A stretch of DNA of 64,000 nt, taken from NCBI RefSeq assembly GCF_029867415.1, contig NC_081183.1, positions 196,323,563-196,387,562 on the forward strand, in the 5' to 3' direction. Source of the stretch: Vicia villosa. Its lineage: Eukaryota > Streptophyta > Magnoliopsida > Fabales > Fabaceae. A model generated the notes under the pieces. The model did not search any database and was not told the origin of the DNA. It worked only from the letters and a program-made list of their open reading frames with translations. The position numbers and the translations under genes were made by a program. This document shows, in pieces, positions 1 through 9,875 of this stretch; the stretch's first letter is position 1, and each line of letters opens with the position of its first letter.

Positions 1-246
1 GATGGATGGCTCATGAGTAAAGATGAGAAGATTCGTCAGAAAGACGCTGCAATCAAGAGGTACATCAAAGAAAGCAAGAAAAAACCTGAAGGTTCAACAA
101 GCAACGCTCCAACTCCTGACGATTGGAAGAATATTGTTGACAAGCTAAAGACCGAAAAGGCCGAATTGAAAGCTTACTATGGGAAAGAAATCATGAAGCT
201 CAAGCTGCACAATGCATTTGGTTCTTCGTCTGATGAAGATGCTTAG
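1..246 (+). CDS. 3' end of the extra 5' ORF (ORF1) of Ogre copy A, partial
   Basis: The reading frame is open from the first base of the window and stops at 244-246, so the start lies to the left. The last internal methionine is at 13. About 80 residues are visible: a strongly charged, lysine/glutamate-rich segment with heptad-like spacing (coiled coil likely), ending in an acidic SSSDEDA tail. A separate ORF upstream of gag is a known hallmark of Ogre-type Ty3/gypsy elements, and the position 325 bases before gag fits. No enzymatic motif is visible. Assignment to ORF1 rests mainly on position; I cannot say what the protein does. Confidence 0.6.
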   Translation, partial: DGWLMSKDEKIRQKDAAIKRYIKESKKKPEGSTSNAPTPDDWKNIVDKLKTEKAELKAYYGKEIMKLKLHNAFGSSSDEDA

Positions 247-570
247 GATTGTTTAGCTTTTTATTTATCATTTGCTTTTGTAAGGAGCTACGCTCCAATG
301 TTGTAACATTTCCCATTATTGCAATAAAAAAATGAATGAATAAAAGATTTGTTTGTGTTCAAATGTTTGCAAGAGAATAATCTTTAAAATATTTGGAAAA
401 ATCATAAATTTCTTTTTGCATACATCATTCTGCATATCGAGTCTGTTGTATAGAGTCTTATCTTTTGGATCTTTCTCCATTAGATCGTCAAGCTGTCGCG
501 TCTCAAAGTTTCTCGACCGCGCTCGCAATCAGATCACAGATACAATACTCGTTCAAGCAGAAGAAGAATA

Positions 571-3500
571 ATGGAAAGTTCTGAACAAGAGAATATTGAG
601 CTTCGTGGTACAGTGACCACTCTTCAGGAAAAATTGGAAAGTCTCACTACTCTGGTTGACTCTTTAATGGCCGCACAGAATCAGCCGCCGCCACCCAACA
701 GTCAAGCAACAGTAACATCTGAGGTTACTACTCCAGTTTCTACGGTTGCATTCGGCATTCCATCTTTCTCCATGCCAGAAGGTTGGGGCACGCCTTTCAG
801 CTTTGGTACAGGTTTCCGCCATAATGTTTCTGGGGTTCAAACATCCACAACTGAAGCGCCTGCTGCTCAGAGTTCACAGTTCACTCCAAATCAGGGGATA
901 ACTTTTTCTCAAGTTACTATGGCACTTTCTCAACCCACTATGACGGTTCCGACTCCTATGGTTCACACTGTTCCTTACGGAGACAATGAGATTTATCATG
1001 ATCAGGGTGATAGCACAAATCAGCGAAGCCTTGTAGGAGATCTCCAAGAACAATTCAACAAGATTCAGCTGGAAGTCAAAGCTATTCGGGGAAAAGATTT
1101 GTTTGGAAAGAATGCCCAGGAGCTATGTTTGGTTCCCAGTGTACAAATACCGGCTAAATTCAAGGTCCCTGACTTTGAGAAGTACAAAGGTAGTTCTTGT
1201 CCACAAAGCCATCTTGTGATGTATGCTAGAAAGATGTCTACTTATGCAGATAATCATCAGTTGCTTATCCATTACTTTCAAGACAGTTTGACTGGTGCCG
1301 CACTGAAGTGGTACACAGGTTTAGATAGCACCAATATTCGGACTTTCAACGACCTAGGTGAGGCCTTTGTCCGACAATACAAATACAACTCGGATATGGC
1401 TCCAGACAGAGATCAGCTCCGATCCATGGCTCAGAAAGATCATGAAGCTTTCAAAGAATATGCCCAACGATGGAGAGAAACTGCTGCTCAGATTAATCCA
1501 CCATTAAAAGAGAAAGAGATGACCAAGATCTTCTTGAATACTCTCGGTCCGTTTTACTATGAACGCATGATTGCTAGCGCTCCAAGTGATTTCACCGAAA
1601 TGGTAAACATGGGGATGCGTTTAGAAGAAGGAGTCCGAACCGGACGTCTGACTAAAGAAGGTGGATCTTCAAGTGGAATCAAAAAGTTTGGAAGTGGTTT
1701 CCCAAAGAAGAAAGAACAAAGTGTTGACATGGTATCCCAAGGAAAGCCAAGAGGAAATGTCAATCGTCAACGACAGGTTGCTTCTATCACACCAGTCGTT
1801 AACACAACACCGAATCCAGGATTCACTCCTCAGTTTCAACAACAACAGCCTCGACAACAGGCTCAGCAGTTAAACAATAATCAGAATCGAGTACAAAGAG
1901 CTCCACAGTTCGATCCGATTCCGATGACCTACACAGAATTGTACCCTGCACTGATTGAAAGAGGCCTTATTCAAACTAAAGCACCACCACCAGTACCTGA
2001 GAGACTCCCATGGTGGTACAAAGCTGAGGTTTCATGCCCTTATCATCAAGGGGCACCTGGCCATGATCTTGAGCATTGCATAGCTTTGAAATATGAAGTT
2101 CAGAGGTTGGTTAGATCTAATCTCCTCTCTTTCAGAAATTTGAATCCTAATGTGCAAGCAAATCCGCTGCCCAATCATGGAGGGCATGTTGTAAACATGG
2201 TATATGGATGTCCTGGCCAATACCGAGTCTATAATATCAACTTCTCAAGAGCAGATTTGGTACAAATGCACGCCACTCTTTGTCGGGGGCAGAATTTTCG
2301 CCAACATCAATACGGTTCCTGTAGAATATGTTGTGTGGATCCTCACGGGTGTTCGATTGTGAGAAGAGATCTCCAAGTACTGTTGGATAATGGTACTATC
2401 CAGATCTACAGAAATAGGGATGAAAATGAAGTTAACATGATAGGATGTTATCCGCATGAGCTTTTAGTCTCAGATATCAACTCGGAAATGCCTACAGTTA
2501 ACGTCATCGTTCCTCATTTCAACATGCCTGAGCGCATGGAAGTTACTTACAACAAGCCAAGGGTTCCTGTTGCTCCTTTGATCATTTGTCTACCTGGACC
2601 TGTTCCTTATGACTCTGACAAGGCAGTTCCATACAACTATAATGCTACAATGATAAAGAATGGACAAGAAGTTCCTTTACCTACTCTTTCATCTGTCGTG
2701 AACATCGCTGATGTGAGTCGAGTAACAAGAAGTGGACGTGTGTATACTCCAAAGCATCCTGTTGCTCCTGCAACCGGGCAAAATCCTGTCAATACACCAG
2801 TAGAGAATCTTGTGGAAACTCCTGTCAGTAATCCAAACACTGATGTTGGTCAATCCAGTGGAACCAATGGCAATCCTGATTTTGATGAAATTTTGAAGCT
2901 TATCAAAAGAAGTGAATATAAGATTGTGGATCAGCTTATGCAGACTCCTTCAAAAATCTCAATACTTTCATTGCTTTTAAACTCAGAAGCCCACAGGGAA
3001 GCCCTGATGAGAGTCTTAGATCAAGCTTTTGTGGATCATGATGTGACTGTTGATCACTTTGATGGGATAATAGCCAACATAACAGCTTGCAACAATTTAA
3101 GCTTCTGTGATGAAGAACTCCCCGAGGAGGGTAGAAATCACAATCTTGCTTTGCACATTTCTATGAACTGTCAGTCAGACTCTTTGTCCAATGTGTTAGT
3201 AGACACCGGATCTTCCTTGAATGTTATGCCAAAGACGACTCTTGCTCGTTTGTCTTACCAAGGAATGCCTATGAAATTCAGTGGTGTGGTAGTCAAAGCA
3301 TTTGATGGATCGCGAAAATCTGTTATCGGCGAAGTCAATCTTCCCATGACAATTGGTCCACATACATTTCAAATCACTTTCCAGGTCATGGACATTCAAG
3401 CTGCTTATAGCTGCCTGTTAGGACGACCATGGATCCATGAAGCAGGGGCAGTAACTTCTACGCTCCACCAAAAGTTGAAATTTGTAACAAATGGAAAATT

Positions 3501-4590
3501 GGTAACGATAAGTGGAGAACAAGCCTTGATGGTGAGCCATTTATCCAATTTCTCTTTCATAAGTGCCGATGATGTGGAAGGAACGCAGTTCCAAGGTCTC
3601 TCTTTAGAAGACGAATCTTCCAAAAAGAAAGCATCAATTTCTTCATATAAAGAGGCAGTAAAAGTAGTGAAAGATGGAACTACCACTGGCTGGGGGCAAG
3701 TTGTGATCCCTACCAAGAATGAAACTAGAGCAGGTCTCGGATGTTCACCAACATTCTCAAACTGCACCAAGAAGGATGAAACCCTTCGTCCGATCAAAGA
3801 AACATTCATTAGTGGAGGATTCCTTAACCCAATTCCTCAAGAGGTTAATGTCCTTATCGAAGAATGCATCGAAGAAGGTCTACCTGATACTGAAGAAGAA
3901 TGGAAGTGTTATCTCAATGACTCAGGATACATATCTCAGGAAGAACCATATCCTCCTTCAGAAGAATCCAATGGCAAAGAAACTGAGCCTGTTCCTGCAG
4001 AAATATGGGACACATTGGGACAACCAAGTGGAAAATTTGATTACATGGTGAAGTATACTGCACCTGAAAGTTACAAGATTGCGATTGAGGATATCCAACC
4101 AACTGGATGGGGAGATTCCTTTGAATATAATAGTCAACCAGAAGAGGCTTATCAGCCTTGTCAATTTTCTCAGCAACCTGAAATTACTGGAGATTTCGGA
4201 TTCAATGCATCTACCAAGATTAACAATCCTGAAGATGGTTACTATCACATAAATGCCATTTTTGAAGATGAAGGGGAAGATGGTCCCGCAATTGACTCAG
4301 AAAGTGTCGCTGACAATGAGTCTCTTCATCCTGAAGACTGGGAAATACATCCTGAAAATTCTGAAGATTGTGACTCATCATATGCTCTTCAAGAAGTAGA
4401 AGAAGACCGTTTCAACTCTACAAAGAACAAGGGTGACAAACCAGGACCTTCAAATCCTGCTCGACCAGCGGTCAATGTCAATACTGAAGATCACTCTGAG
4501 GAGAATTTTCCTGAATACATAATACACAGAGGAGTTCGTTGCTACTGGAAAGCTGTCGACGTTCCGAATGTTGTTCGCCGCTCAAAGTAA
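571..4590 (+). CDS. Ogre gag-protease polyprotein
   Basis: Open frame of 1339 codons. It provides the capsid and the aspartic protease of the element's virus-like particle, in the cytoplasm. An N-terminal Gln/Pro/Thr-rich segment is followed by a retrotransposon-gag domain at about residues 196-358, with FKVPDFEKYKG near its start and LTGAALKWY inside. A Cys/His cluster CPYHQGAPGHDLEHC sits at about 488-503 in the zinc-knuckle position, but the spacing is not classical CCHC. A basic TRSGRVY patch lies near 720. The retropepsin motif DTGSS is at about 878-882, with LLGRPWIH about 90 residues later. The final 300 residues are acidic and low in complexity. The terminal codons overlap a splice donor (GT at 4587), so the native product probably continues into pol after splicing. 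ATG 571 is the first in-frame start after the ORF1 stop. Confidence 0.9.
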   Translation: MESSEQENIELRGTVTTLQEKLESLTTLVDSLMAAQNQPPPPNSQATVTSEVTTPVSTVAFGIPSFSMPEGWGTPFSFGTGFRHNVSGVQTSTTEAPAAQSSQFTPNQGITFSQVTMALSQPTMTVPTPMVHTVPYGDNEIYHDQGDSTNQRSLVGDLQEQFNKIQLEVKAIRGKDLFGKNAQELCLVPSVQIPAKFKVPDFEKYKGSSCPQSHLVMYARKMSTYADNHQLLIHYFQDSLTGAALKWYTGLDSTNIRTFNDLGEAFVRQYKYNSDMAPDRDQLRSMAQKDHEAFKEYAQRWRETAAQINPPLKEKEMTKIFLNTLGPFYYERMIASAPSDFTEMVNMGMRLEEGVRTGRLTKEGGSSSGIKKFGSGFPKKKEQSVDMVSQGKPRGNVNRQRQVASITPVVNTTPNPGFTPQFQQQQPRQQAQQLNNNQNRVQRAPQFDPIPMTYTELYPALIERGLIQTKAPPPVPERLPWWYKAEVSCPYHQGAPGHDLEHCIALKYEVQRLVRSNLLSFRNLNPNVQANPLPNHGGHVVNMVYGCPGQYRVYNINFSRADLVQMHATLCRGQNFRQHQYGSCRICCVDPHGCSIVRRDLQVLLDNGTIQIYRNRDENEVNMIGCYPHELLVSDINSEMPTVNVIVPHFNMPERMEVTYNKPRVPVAPLIICLPGPVPYDSDKAVPYNYNATMIKNGQEVPLPTLSSVVNIADVSRVTRSGRVYTPKHPVAPATGQNPVNTPVENLVETPVSNPNTDVGQSSGTNGNPDFDEILKLIKRSEYKIVDQLMQTPSKISILSLLLNSEAHREALMRVLDQAFVDHDVTVDHFDGIIANITACNNLSFCDEELPEEGRNHNLALHISMNCQSDSLSNVLVDTGSSLNVMPKTTLARLSYQGMPMKFSGVVVKAFDGSRKSVIGEVNLPMTIGPHTFQITFQVMDIQAAYSCLLGRPWIHEAGAVTSTLHQKLKFVTNGKLVTISGEQALMVSHLSNFSFISADDVEGTQFQGLSLEDESSKKKASISSYKEAVKVVKDGTTTGWGQVVIPTKNETRAGLGCSPTFSNCTKKDETLRPIKETFISGGFLNPIPQEVNVLIEECIEEGLPDTEEEWKCYLNDSGYISQEEPYPPSEESNGKETEPVPAEIWDTLGQPSGKFDYMVKYTAPESYKIAIEDIQPTGWGDSFEYNSQPEEAYQPCQFSQQPEITGDFGFNASTKINNPEDGYYHINAIFEDEGEDGPAIDSESVADNESLHPEDWEIHPENSEDCDSSYALQEVEEDRFNSTKNKGDKPGPSNPARPAVNVNTEDHSEENFPEYIIHRGVRCYWKAVDVPNVVRRSK

Positions 4591-4851
4591 TCACCTCGCT
4601 GTTATTTTGACCTCCTGCCTTGCCCAAAGCAGAGAGATGTTTTATAGGGCTTTGCTTTTAAATGTTCCGCCCAAATAACTTTGTGTATAGGGCTTTGTTT
4701 TAAAAGTTTCCCTCTTTGTCCTGCCCAAGGCAAATGAGTTTGTGTTTAGGGCTTTGTTTCAAAAATGAATCATAAATAAAGTGTCATTTTGAATTCCCTA
4801 CATTATATGTTTTATTTTTGCTTTTTCTGGAAATGGTAATCCTAAAAAACC

Positions 4852-4882
<31 letters not shown>

Positions 4883-4952
4883 TTTCAAAAAAAATCTGCA
4901 TACACTCCTGCATTCATAAATTTTCTGAAATAAATATAAATCACATGTGCAG
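4587..4952 (+). other. Intron between protease and RT coding regions of Ogre copy A
   Basis: GT at 4587-4588 overlaps the gag-protease stop codon (TAA at 4588-4590), and AG at 4951-4952 follows TGTGC. Removing the 366 bases leaves two bases of a codon on the left and the third on the right, so the frame passes from protease into pol without a shift or stop. An intron at this place is established for Ogre elements. Inside lie three diverged copies of a 50-60 base motif (about 4611-4762) with CCCAAAGC/GGGCTTTG-type complementary arms, then a run of about 30 A at 4851-4880. Copy B keeps the same acceptor with the same phase (AG at 16079-16080). Splicing itself is inferred. Confidence 0.8.
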
Positions 4953-7900
4953 ATTTACTATTGATAAACCCATTGAATGCAATAACCCTATGCCCTCTCC
5001 CAACTTTGAGTTTCCTGTGTTCGAAGCCGAAGAAGAGGAAGAAGAGGAGATCCCGGACGAGATCTCTCGATTACTTAAGCACGAGGAAAGAGCCATTCTG
5101 CCTCACAAAGAGCCTTTAGAAAAGATCAACTTGGGTTCTGAAGAAGACAAAAAAGAAGTGACCATTGGATCACTGCTTGATGCTGATATCAAGAGTAAGT
5201 TGACAGACCTTCTCAAAGAATATGTTGACGTGTTTGCCTGGTCCTACCAAGACATGCCTGGGTTGGATACCAATATTGTTCAGCATTACTTGCCATTGAA
5301 GCCAGAATGTCCGCCAGTTAAGCAGAAATTGCGAAGGACTCACCCTGATATGGCTAACAAGATCAAAGTGGAAGTTCAAAAGCAACTCGACGCAGGTTTT
5401 CTTGTCACCTCTGAGTATCCTCAATGGTTGGCCAACATAGTGCCAGTTCCGAAGAAAGATGGCAAAGTCAGAATGTGTGTTGACTACCGTGACTTGAACA
5501 AGGCCAGTCCAAAAGATGACTTTCCATTACCACATATCGACATGTTGGTTGATAACACCGCTAAGTTCAACGTCTTTTCCTTCATGGACGGGTTCTCCGG
5601 TTATAATCAGATCAAGATGGCTCCTGAAGACATGGAGAAGACATCTTTCATCACCCCATGGGGTACCTTTTGCTACAAAGTAATGCCATTTGGATTAAAG
5701 AATGCAGGCGCAACTTACCAAAGGGCAATGACTACTCTCTTTCATGACATGATGCATAAAGAAATTGAAGTTTATGTGGACGACATGATAGCCAAGTCCA
5801 GCACAGAAGAAGAACATATTGAATACCTTTTGAAGTTGTTTCAACGGTTAAGGAAGTATCAGCTTCGCTTGAATCCTAATAAATGTACTTTTGGGGTTAG
5901 ATCTGGAAAACTCTTGGGTTTCATTGTCAGCCAAAGAGGTATTGAAGTAGATCCCGACAAAGTCAGAGCTATTCAAGAGATGCCTGCACCAAAAACTGAA
6001 AAGCAAGTAAGAGGATTTCTTGGACGATTGAACTATATCTCCAGATTTATCTCTCAGATGACTGCTACTTGTGGGCCAATTTTCAAGCTTCTCCGCAAAG
6101 ATCAAGGGGTTGTATGGACTGAAGATTGCCAGAAAGCGTTCGACAGTATCAAAGAGTACCTGTTAGAACCACCAATATTGATTCCTCCGGTTGAAGGAAG
6201 ACCATTAATCATGTACCTTACTGTGTTGGAAGAATCCATGGGTTGTATGCTTGGACAACAAGATGAAACCGGTAAGAAGGAGCATGCCATTTATTACCTG
6301 AGTAAGAAATTCACAGACTGTGAGTCTCGTTACTCCATGCTCGAAAAAACATGTTGTGCTTTGGCTTGGGCTTCAAAACGTCTCCGCCAGTACATGATCA
6401 ACAATACTACTTGGTTAATCTCCAAAATGGATCCGATCAAGTATGTCTTTGAAAAGCCTGCCTTAACAGGAAGGATTGCCCGATGGCAAATGCTGTTATC
6501 CGAATATGACATTGAATACCGTGCTCAAAAAGCGGTCAAAGGAAGCATTCTCGCCGATCACTTGGCGCATCAACCAATTAATGAATATCAATCTCTCAAG
6601 TTTGACTTTCCTGATGAAGATGTCTTGTACTTGAAAATGAAAGATTGTGACGAACCATTACCTGAAGAAGGTCCTGATCCTGGATCAAGATGGGGCCTAA
6701 TTTTTGATGGAGCAGTAAACGCTTTTGGCAATGGAATTGGGGCAATCATCATCACTCCCAAGGGTACTCATATCCCGTTCTCTGCCAGATTGCTATTTGA
6801 TTGTACCAACAACATCGCAGAATATGAAGCTTGTATCATGGGTCTCGAAGAAGCCATTGACTTAAGGATCAAGATCCTCGACATATATGGAGATTCAGCC
6901 CTCGTGATCAACCAAATCAAAGACAAGTGGGAAACTTATCACCCTGGCTTGATTCCTTACAGAGATTATGCAAGACGTCTGTTGACTTTCTTCAACCAGG
7001 TTGAATTGCATCATATACCTCGAGATCAGAATCGAATGGCAGACGCCCTGGCTACTCTATCTTCCATGTTCAAAGTCAGTCACTGGAATGATGTGCCTAA
7101 AGTCAGAATTACGCGCCTTGAAAGGCCCGCTTATGTGTTTGCAACTGAAGCAGTCATCGATGATAAACCGTGGTTTCACGACATCAAACGCTTCCTTCAA
7201 ACTCAAGAGTACCCGCTTGGGGCATCAAACAAAGATAAGAAAACTCTAAGGAGACTTTCTGGCAGTTTCTTCCTGAACGGAGATGTGCTATACAAAAGAA
7301 ACTTCGACATGGTTTTGCTCAGATGCGTGGACAGACACGAAGCAGACATGATTATGCATGAAGTGCATGAAGGGTCCTTTGGAACTCATTCAAATGGGCA
7401 TGCAATGTCCAAGAAGATCTTAAGAGCAGGATACTATTGGTTGACAATGGAATCAGACTGTTACAAACACGTGAAGAGATGTCACAAGTGCCAGATCTAT
7501 GCAGATAAGATCCATGTGCCACCGACTCTACTCAACGTTCTCTCATCTCCGTGGCCTTTTTCCATGTGGGGTATCGACATGATTGGAATGATCGAACCAA
7601 AAGCTTCAAACGGTCATCGTTTCATCTTGGTAGCTATTGATTACTTCACCAAATGGGTCGAAGCAGCATCTTACGCCAATGTTACAAGACAAGTGGTTGT
7701 AAGGTTTATCAAGAATAACATCATTTGCCGATATGGTATTCCCAGCAAGATCATTACTGACAATGGTTCAAACTTGAATAATAAAATGATGAAAGAATTG
7801 TGTGAGGAATTCAAGATTGAGCATCATAACTCTTCTCCTTACAGACCAAAAATGAATGGCGCCGTCGAAGCCGCTAACAAGAACATTAAGAAGATCGTCC

Positions 7901-8418
7901 AGAAAATGGTCGTCACTTACAAAGACTGGCATGAAATGCTGCCATTTGCTTTACACGGGTATCGTACCTCAGTGCGTACTTCAACAGGGGCAACTCCCTT
8001 TTCTCTAGTATACGGCATGGAAGCTGTGCTCCCCGTAGAAGTTGAAATCCCATCAATGAGAGTCCTCATGGAAACTAAGTTATCAGAGGCCGAATGGTGT
8101 CAAAGCAGATACGATCAGTTGAACTTAATCGAAGAAAAACGTATGATTGCTCTTTGCCATGGACAGTTATACCAAGCAAGGATGAAACAAGCCTTCAACA
8201 AAAAGGTTCGACCTCGTGAATTTCAAGAAGGCGACCTCGTGCTTAAAAAGATCTTGTCTTTTCAACCAGATTCTAGGGGCAAATGGTCTCCTAATTACGA
8301 AGGCCCGTATGTTGTCAAAAGAACATTTTCTGGCGGCGCCATGACTCTTGCAACCATGGATGGTGATGAACTCCCACATCCTGTGAATGCTGATGCAGTC
8401 AAGAAATACTTTGTCTAA
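4945..8418 (+). CDS. Ogre pol polyprotein: RT, RNase H, second RNase H, integrase
   Basis: Open frame of 1157 codons. If spliced, coding starts at 4953 rather than at ATG 4945. It copies the element RNA into DNA and integrates it. The reverse transcriptase covers about residues 130-330, with the YVDD catalytic box at 277-280. The Ty3-type RNase H lies at about 420-540. A second, archaeal-like RNase H follows at about 585-700, with FDGA, AEYEA, GDSA and ADALA carrying the acidic residues; this extra domain is typical of the Tat/Ogre clade. The integrase has a His2Cys2 zinc region (about 804-848), a core with GIDM near 875, TDNGSN near 938 and VEAANKN near 974, and a GPYVV motif near 1118. No internal stop or frameshift is present. 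The acidic N-terminal stretch (poly-Glu near 30) is shared with copy B. Confidence 0.93.
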   Translation: MCRFTIDKPIECNNPMPSPNFEFPVFEAEEEEEEEIPDEISRLLKHEERAILPHKEPLEKINLGSEEDKKEVTIGSLLDADIKSKLTDLLKEYVDVFAWSYQDMPGLDTNIVQHYLPLKPECPPVKQKLRRTHPDMANKIKVEVQKQLDAGFLVTSEYPQWLANIVPVPKKDGKVRMCVDYRDLNKASPKDDFPLPHIDMLVDNTAKFNVFSFMDGFSGYNQIKMAPEDMEKTSFITPWGTFCYKVMPFGLKNAGATYQRAMTTLFHDMMHKEIEVYVDDMIAKSSTEEEHIEYLLKLFQRLRKYQLRLNPNKCTFGVRSGKLLGFIVSQRGIEVDPDKVRAIQEMPAPKTEKQVRGFLGRLNYISRFISQMTATCGPIFKLLRKDQGVVWTEDCQKAFDSIKEYLLEPPILIPPVEGRPLIMYLTVLEESMGCMLGQQDETGKKEHAIYYLSKKFTDCESRYSMLEKTCCALAWASKRLRQYMINNTTWLISKMDPIKYVFEKPALTGRIARWQMLLSEYDIEYRAQKAVKGSILADHLAHQPINEYQSLKFDFPDEDVLYLKMKDCDEPLPEEGPDPGSRWGLIFDGAVNAFGNGIGAIIITPKGTHIPFSARLLFDCTNNIAEYEACIMGLEEAIDLRIKILDIYGDSALVINQIKDKWETYHPGLIPYRDYARRLLTFFNQVELHHIPRDQNRMADALATLSSMFKVSHWNDVPKVRITRLERPAYVFATEAVIDDKPWFHDIKRFLQTQEYPLGASNKDKKTLRRLSGSFFLNGDVLYKRNFDMVLLRCVDRHEADMIMHEVHEGSFGTHSNGHAMSKKILRAGYYWLTMESDCYKHVKRCHKCQIYADKIHVPPTLLNVLSSPWPFSMWGIDMIGMIEPKASNGHRFILVAIDYFTKWVEAASYANVTRQVVVRFIKNNIICRYGIPSKIITDNGSNLNNKMMKELCEEFKIEHHNSSPYRPKMNGAVEAANKNIKKIVQKMVVTYKDWHEMLPFALHGYRTSVRTSTGATPFSLVYGMEAVLPVEVEIPSMRVLMETKLSEAEWCQSRYDQLNLIEEKRMIALCHGQLYQARMKQAFNKKVRPREFQEGDLVLKKILSFQPDSRGKWSPNYEGPYVVKRTFSGGAMTLATMDGDELPHPVNADAVKKYFV

Positions 8419-8434
8419 AAAATACAAAAGAACA

Positions 8435-8603
8435 GCTCGGTAAGTTGAAAACCCGCAAAGGGCGACTTAGGCAAAAATGAGCGTCTCGGTGGACTGAAAA
8501 CCTGAAAGGGCGGTCCAGGCAAAAATTAGAGACAAAAAACAGAAAAAAATTCATCCTGGTAGATTGAAAACCTGAAAGGGCAATCTAGGCAAAAATTAAG
8601 GAT
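8435..8603 (+). other. Array of three structured RNA-like repeats after the integrase stop (copy A)
   Basis: Three units, each with an outer helix (GCTC/GAGC at 8435-8438 and 8479-8482; GTCTC/GAGAC at 8483-8487 and 8529-8533; ATCCT/AGGAT at 8553-8557 and 8599-8603). An internal loop of 5' GG and 3' GGCAAAAAT(TA) follows. Then comes a 7-bp helix (TAAGTTG/CGACTTA, TGGACTG/CGGTCCA, TAGATTG/CAATCTA), an AAAA bulge on the 5' side, and a 3-bp helix closed by GCAAA or GAAA (GNRA-type). Helix sequences differ between units but stay paired; loops and bulges are constant. The array begins 17 bases after the pol stop codon. Function unknown. Confidence 0.8.
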
Positions 8604-9065
8604 TTATGACAAAGTAACTGCATCAGTCCGTACTTCGTCACCTGAGGAGTCTTCTTCATCAAAGGAACTTCGATCGAATCATTGCCAATCTGAAGCGACA
8701 AGCACAGTTGGAACTCAAAGTTATTTAGGGAATAGTGGTTATTGCTTTCAATGTAGCCTTTTCCGCATAATTACCATTTCCAACTTTTGTAAATACTCCA
8801 TGGAATCACGCCTTTAGCTGATTTCCATTCTATTAAATAAATTTGAGCCTTGTGCCCATTTGTTTGCAATCTTTAATTTCTTTCAGCTTGCGAAATGACG
8901 CTTTAATTGTGTTATTCACTTTTGAAAACAGAAAAAGGAAAAAAAGTTTTAAATGAATTTACTTCACTTTTTCAAAATAAAAGCGAAACTTTCCTTTGAG
9001 TTGTGAACAACAGAAGGAACATCAACAGCTATCTCCACAGGATGAATCAAAGATTATGATAGGAA

Positions 9066-9204
9066 AAGCTCTTCTATCCCCGGTGAAGAAGCTCTTCTAC
9101 CCCCATTGAAGAAGCTCTTTTATCCCCAGTGTCGAAGATTTTCCATCTCCAGTGAAAAGGTTCTTCCATCTCAATGAGAAAAGATGTTTATCTTCCCCAG
9201 AGAA
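9066..9204 (+). repeat. 23-bp tandem repeat, about six copies
   Basis: Units of the form AGCTCTTCTATCCCCGGTGA begin at 9067, 9090, 9113, 9136, 9158 and 9182, with increasing divergence to the right. They lie in the 3' UTR of Ogre copy A. No coding role is apparent. Confidence 0.8.
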
Positions 9205-9444
9205 GTTTAAAGCACGCAACACCATTCATCACCTGTGTTATCTACACCGTGTTGAAGAACATTTGCCAAGTATCTGGTTGTATTGCGACGTCGGTCCCTT
9301 TCCAGTATGTACTTCTTTGTCTGTCAGTATTGTCAGTATGCATATTCATGACATTCATCATTCATACATATTTGCATCATTTATGCATTCTTGCATTTTT
9401 TCAGTGTTTTCTTCGAAATTACTTGTTCAGGATATATCTGTCCC

Positions 9445-9509
9445 AAGAAAAAAAGAAGAGAAGAAAAAGAAAAAAAAAGAAGAAAGAAAAGAAAAAAGAA
9501 ACAAGTATG
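9445..9509 (+). repeat. Purine (A/G) tract
   Basis: About 65 bases of almost pure A and G on the + strand inside the Ogre 3' UTR. It makes chance lysine/glutamate-rich reading frames. It lies about 980 bases before the LTR, so it is not the primer PPT, but it could act as a secondary plus-strand priming site (inference). Confidence 0.7.
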
Positions 9510-9875
9510 GGCGTGTCATCTCTCCAAATAGATTGTCACCCATAAGCAGAAATAACATTTTCTTTCTCCAGTTCCCCACTGAGATCATTCCTCGTGGAAG
9601 AAGGTTTCTTTAGTTTTTCCTCTCAAAACAAAGGAGAAAATCCCCATCGAGTTCATTCCTCATGGGTACAAAGTCTTGTTTGACTGTTTCTTTCCAATTC
9701 ATTCTTGGTTAGAACTTTGTCTTTACCAAAGATTCAAATTCCGATTCCTCAAATAGAGTCGTGAAAAAACAGACAATAAGCAATAGCCTCATCATCTGAG
9801 CAGCTTATGTCTCTTTCAAAAGACATTTCCTCTCAAGGAAATCAATCATGAAGATCATTTGACGATCAGGGCCTT

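Noticed and set aside
3405..3809. 134-codon minus-strand frame
   Set aside because: Antisense shadow of the protease region of Ogre gag-protease.
9152..9613. 153-codon frame with a Lys/Glu-rich stretch
   Set aside because: The charged part is the purine tract; the rest is Ogre 3' UTR shared in non-coding form with copy B.
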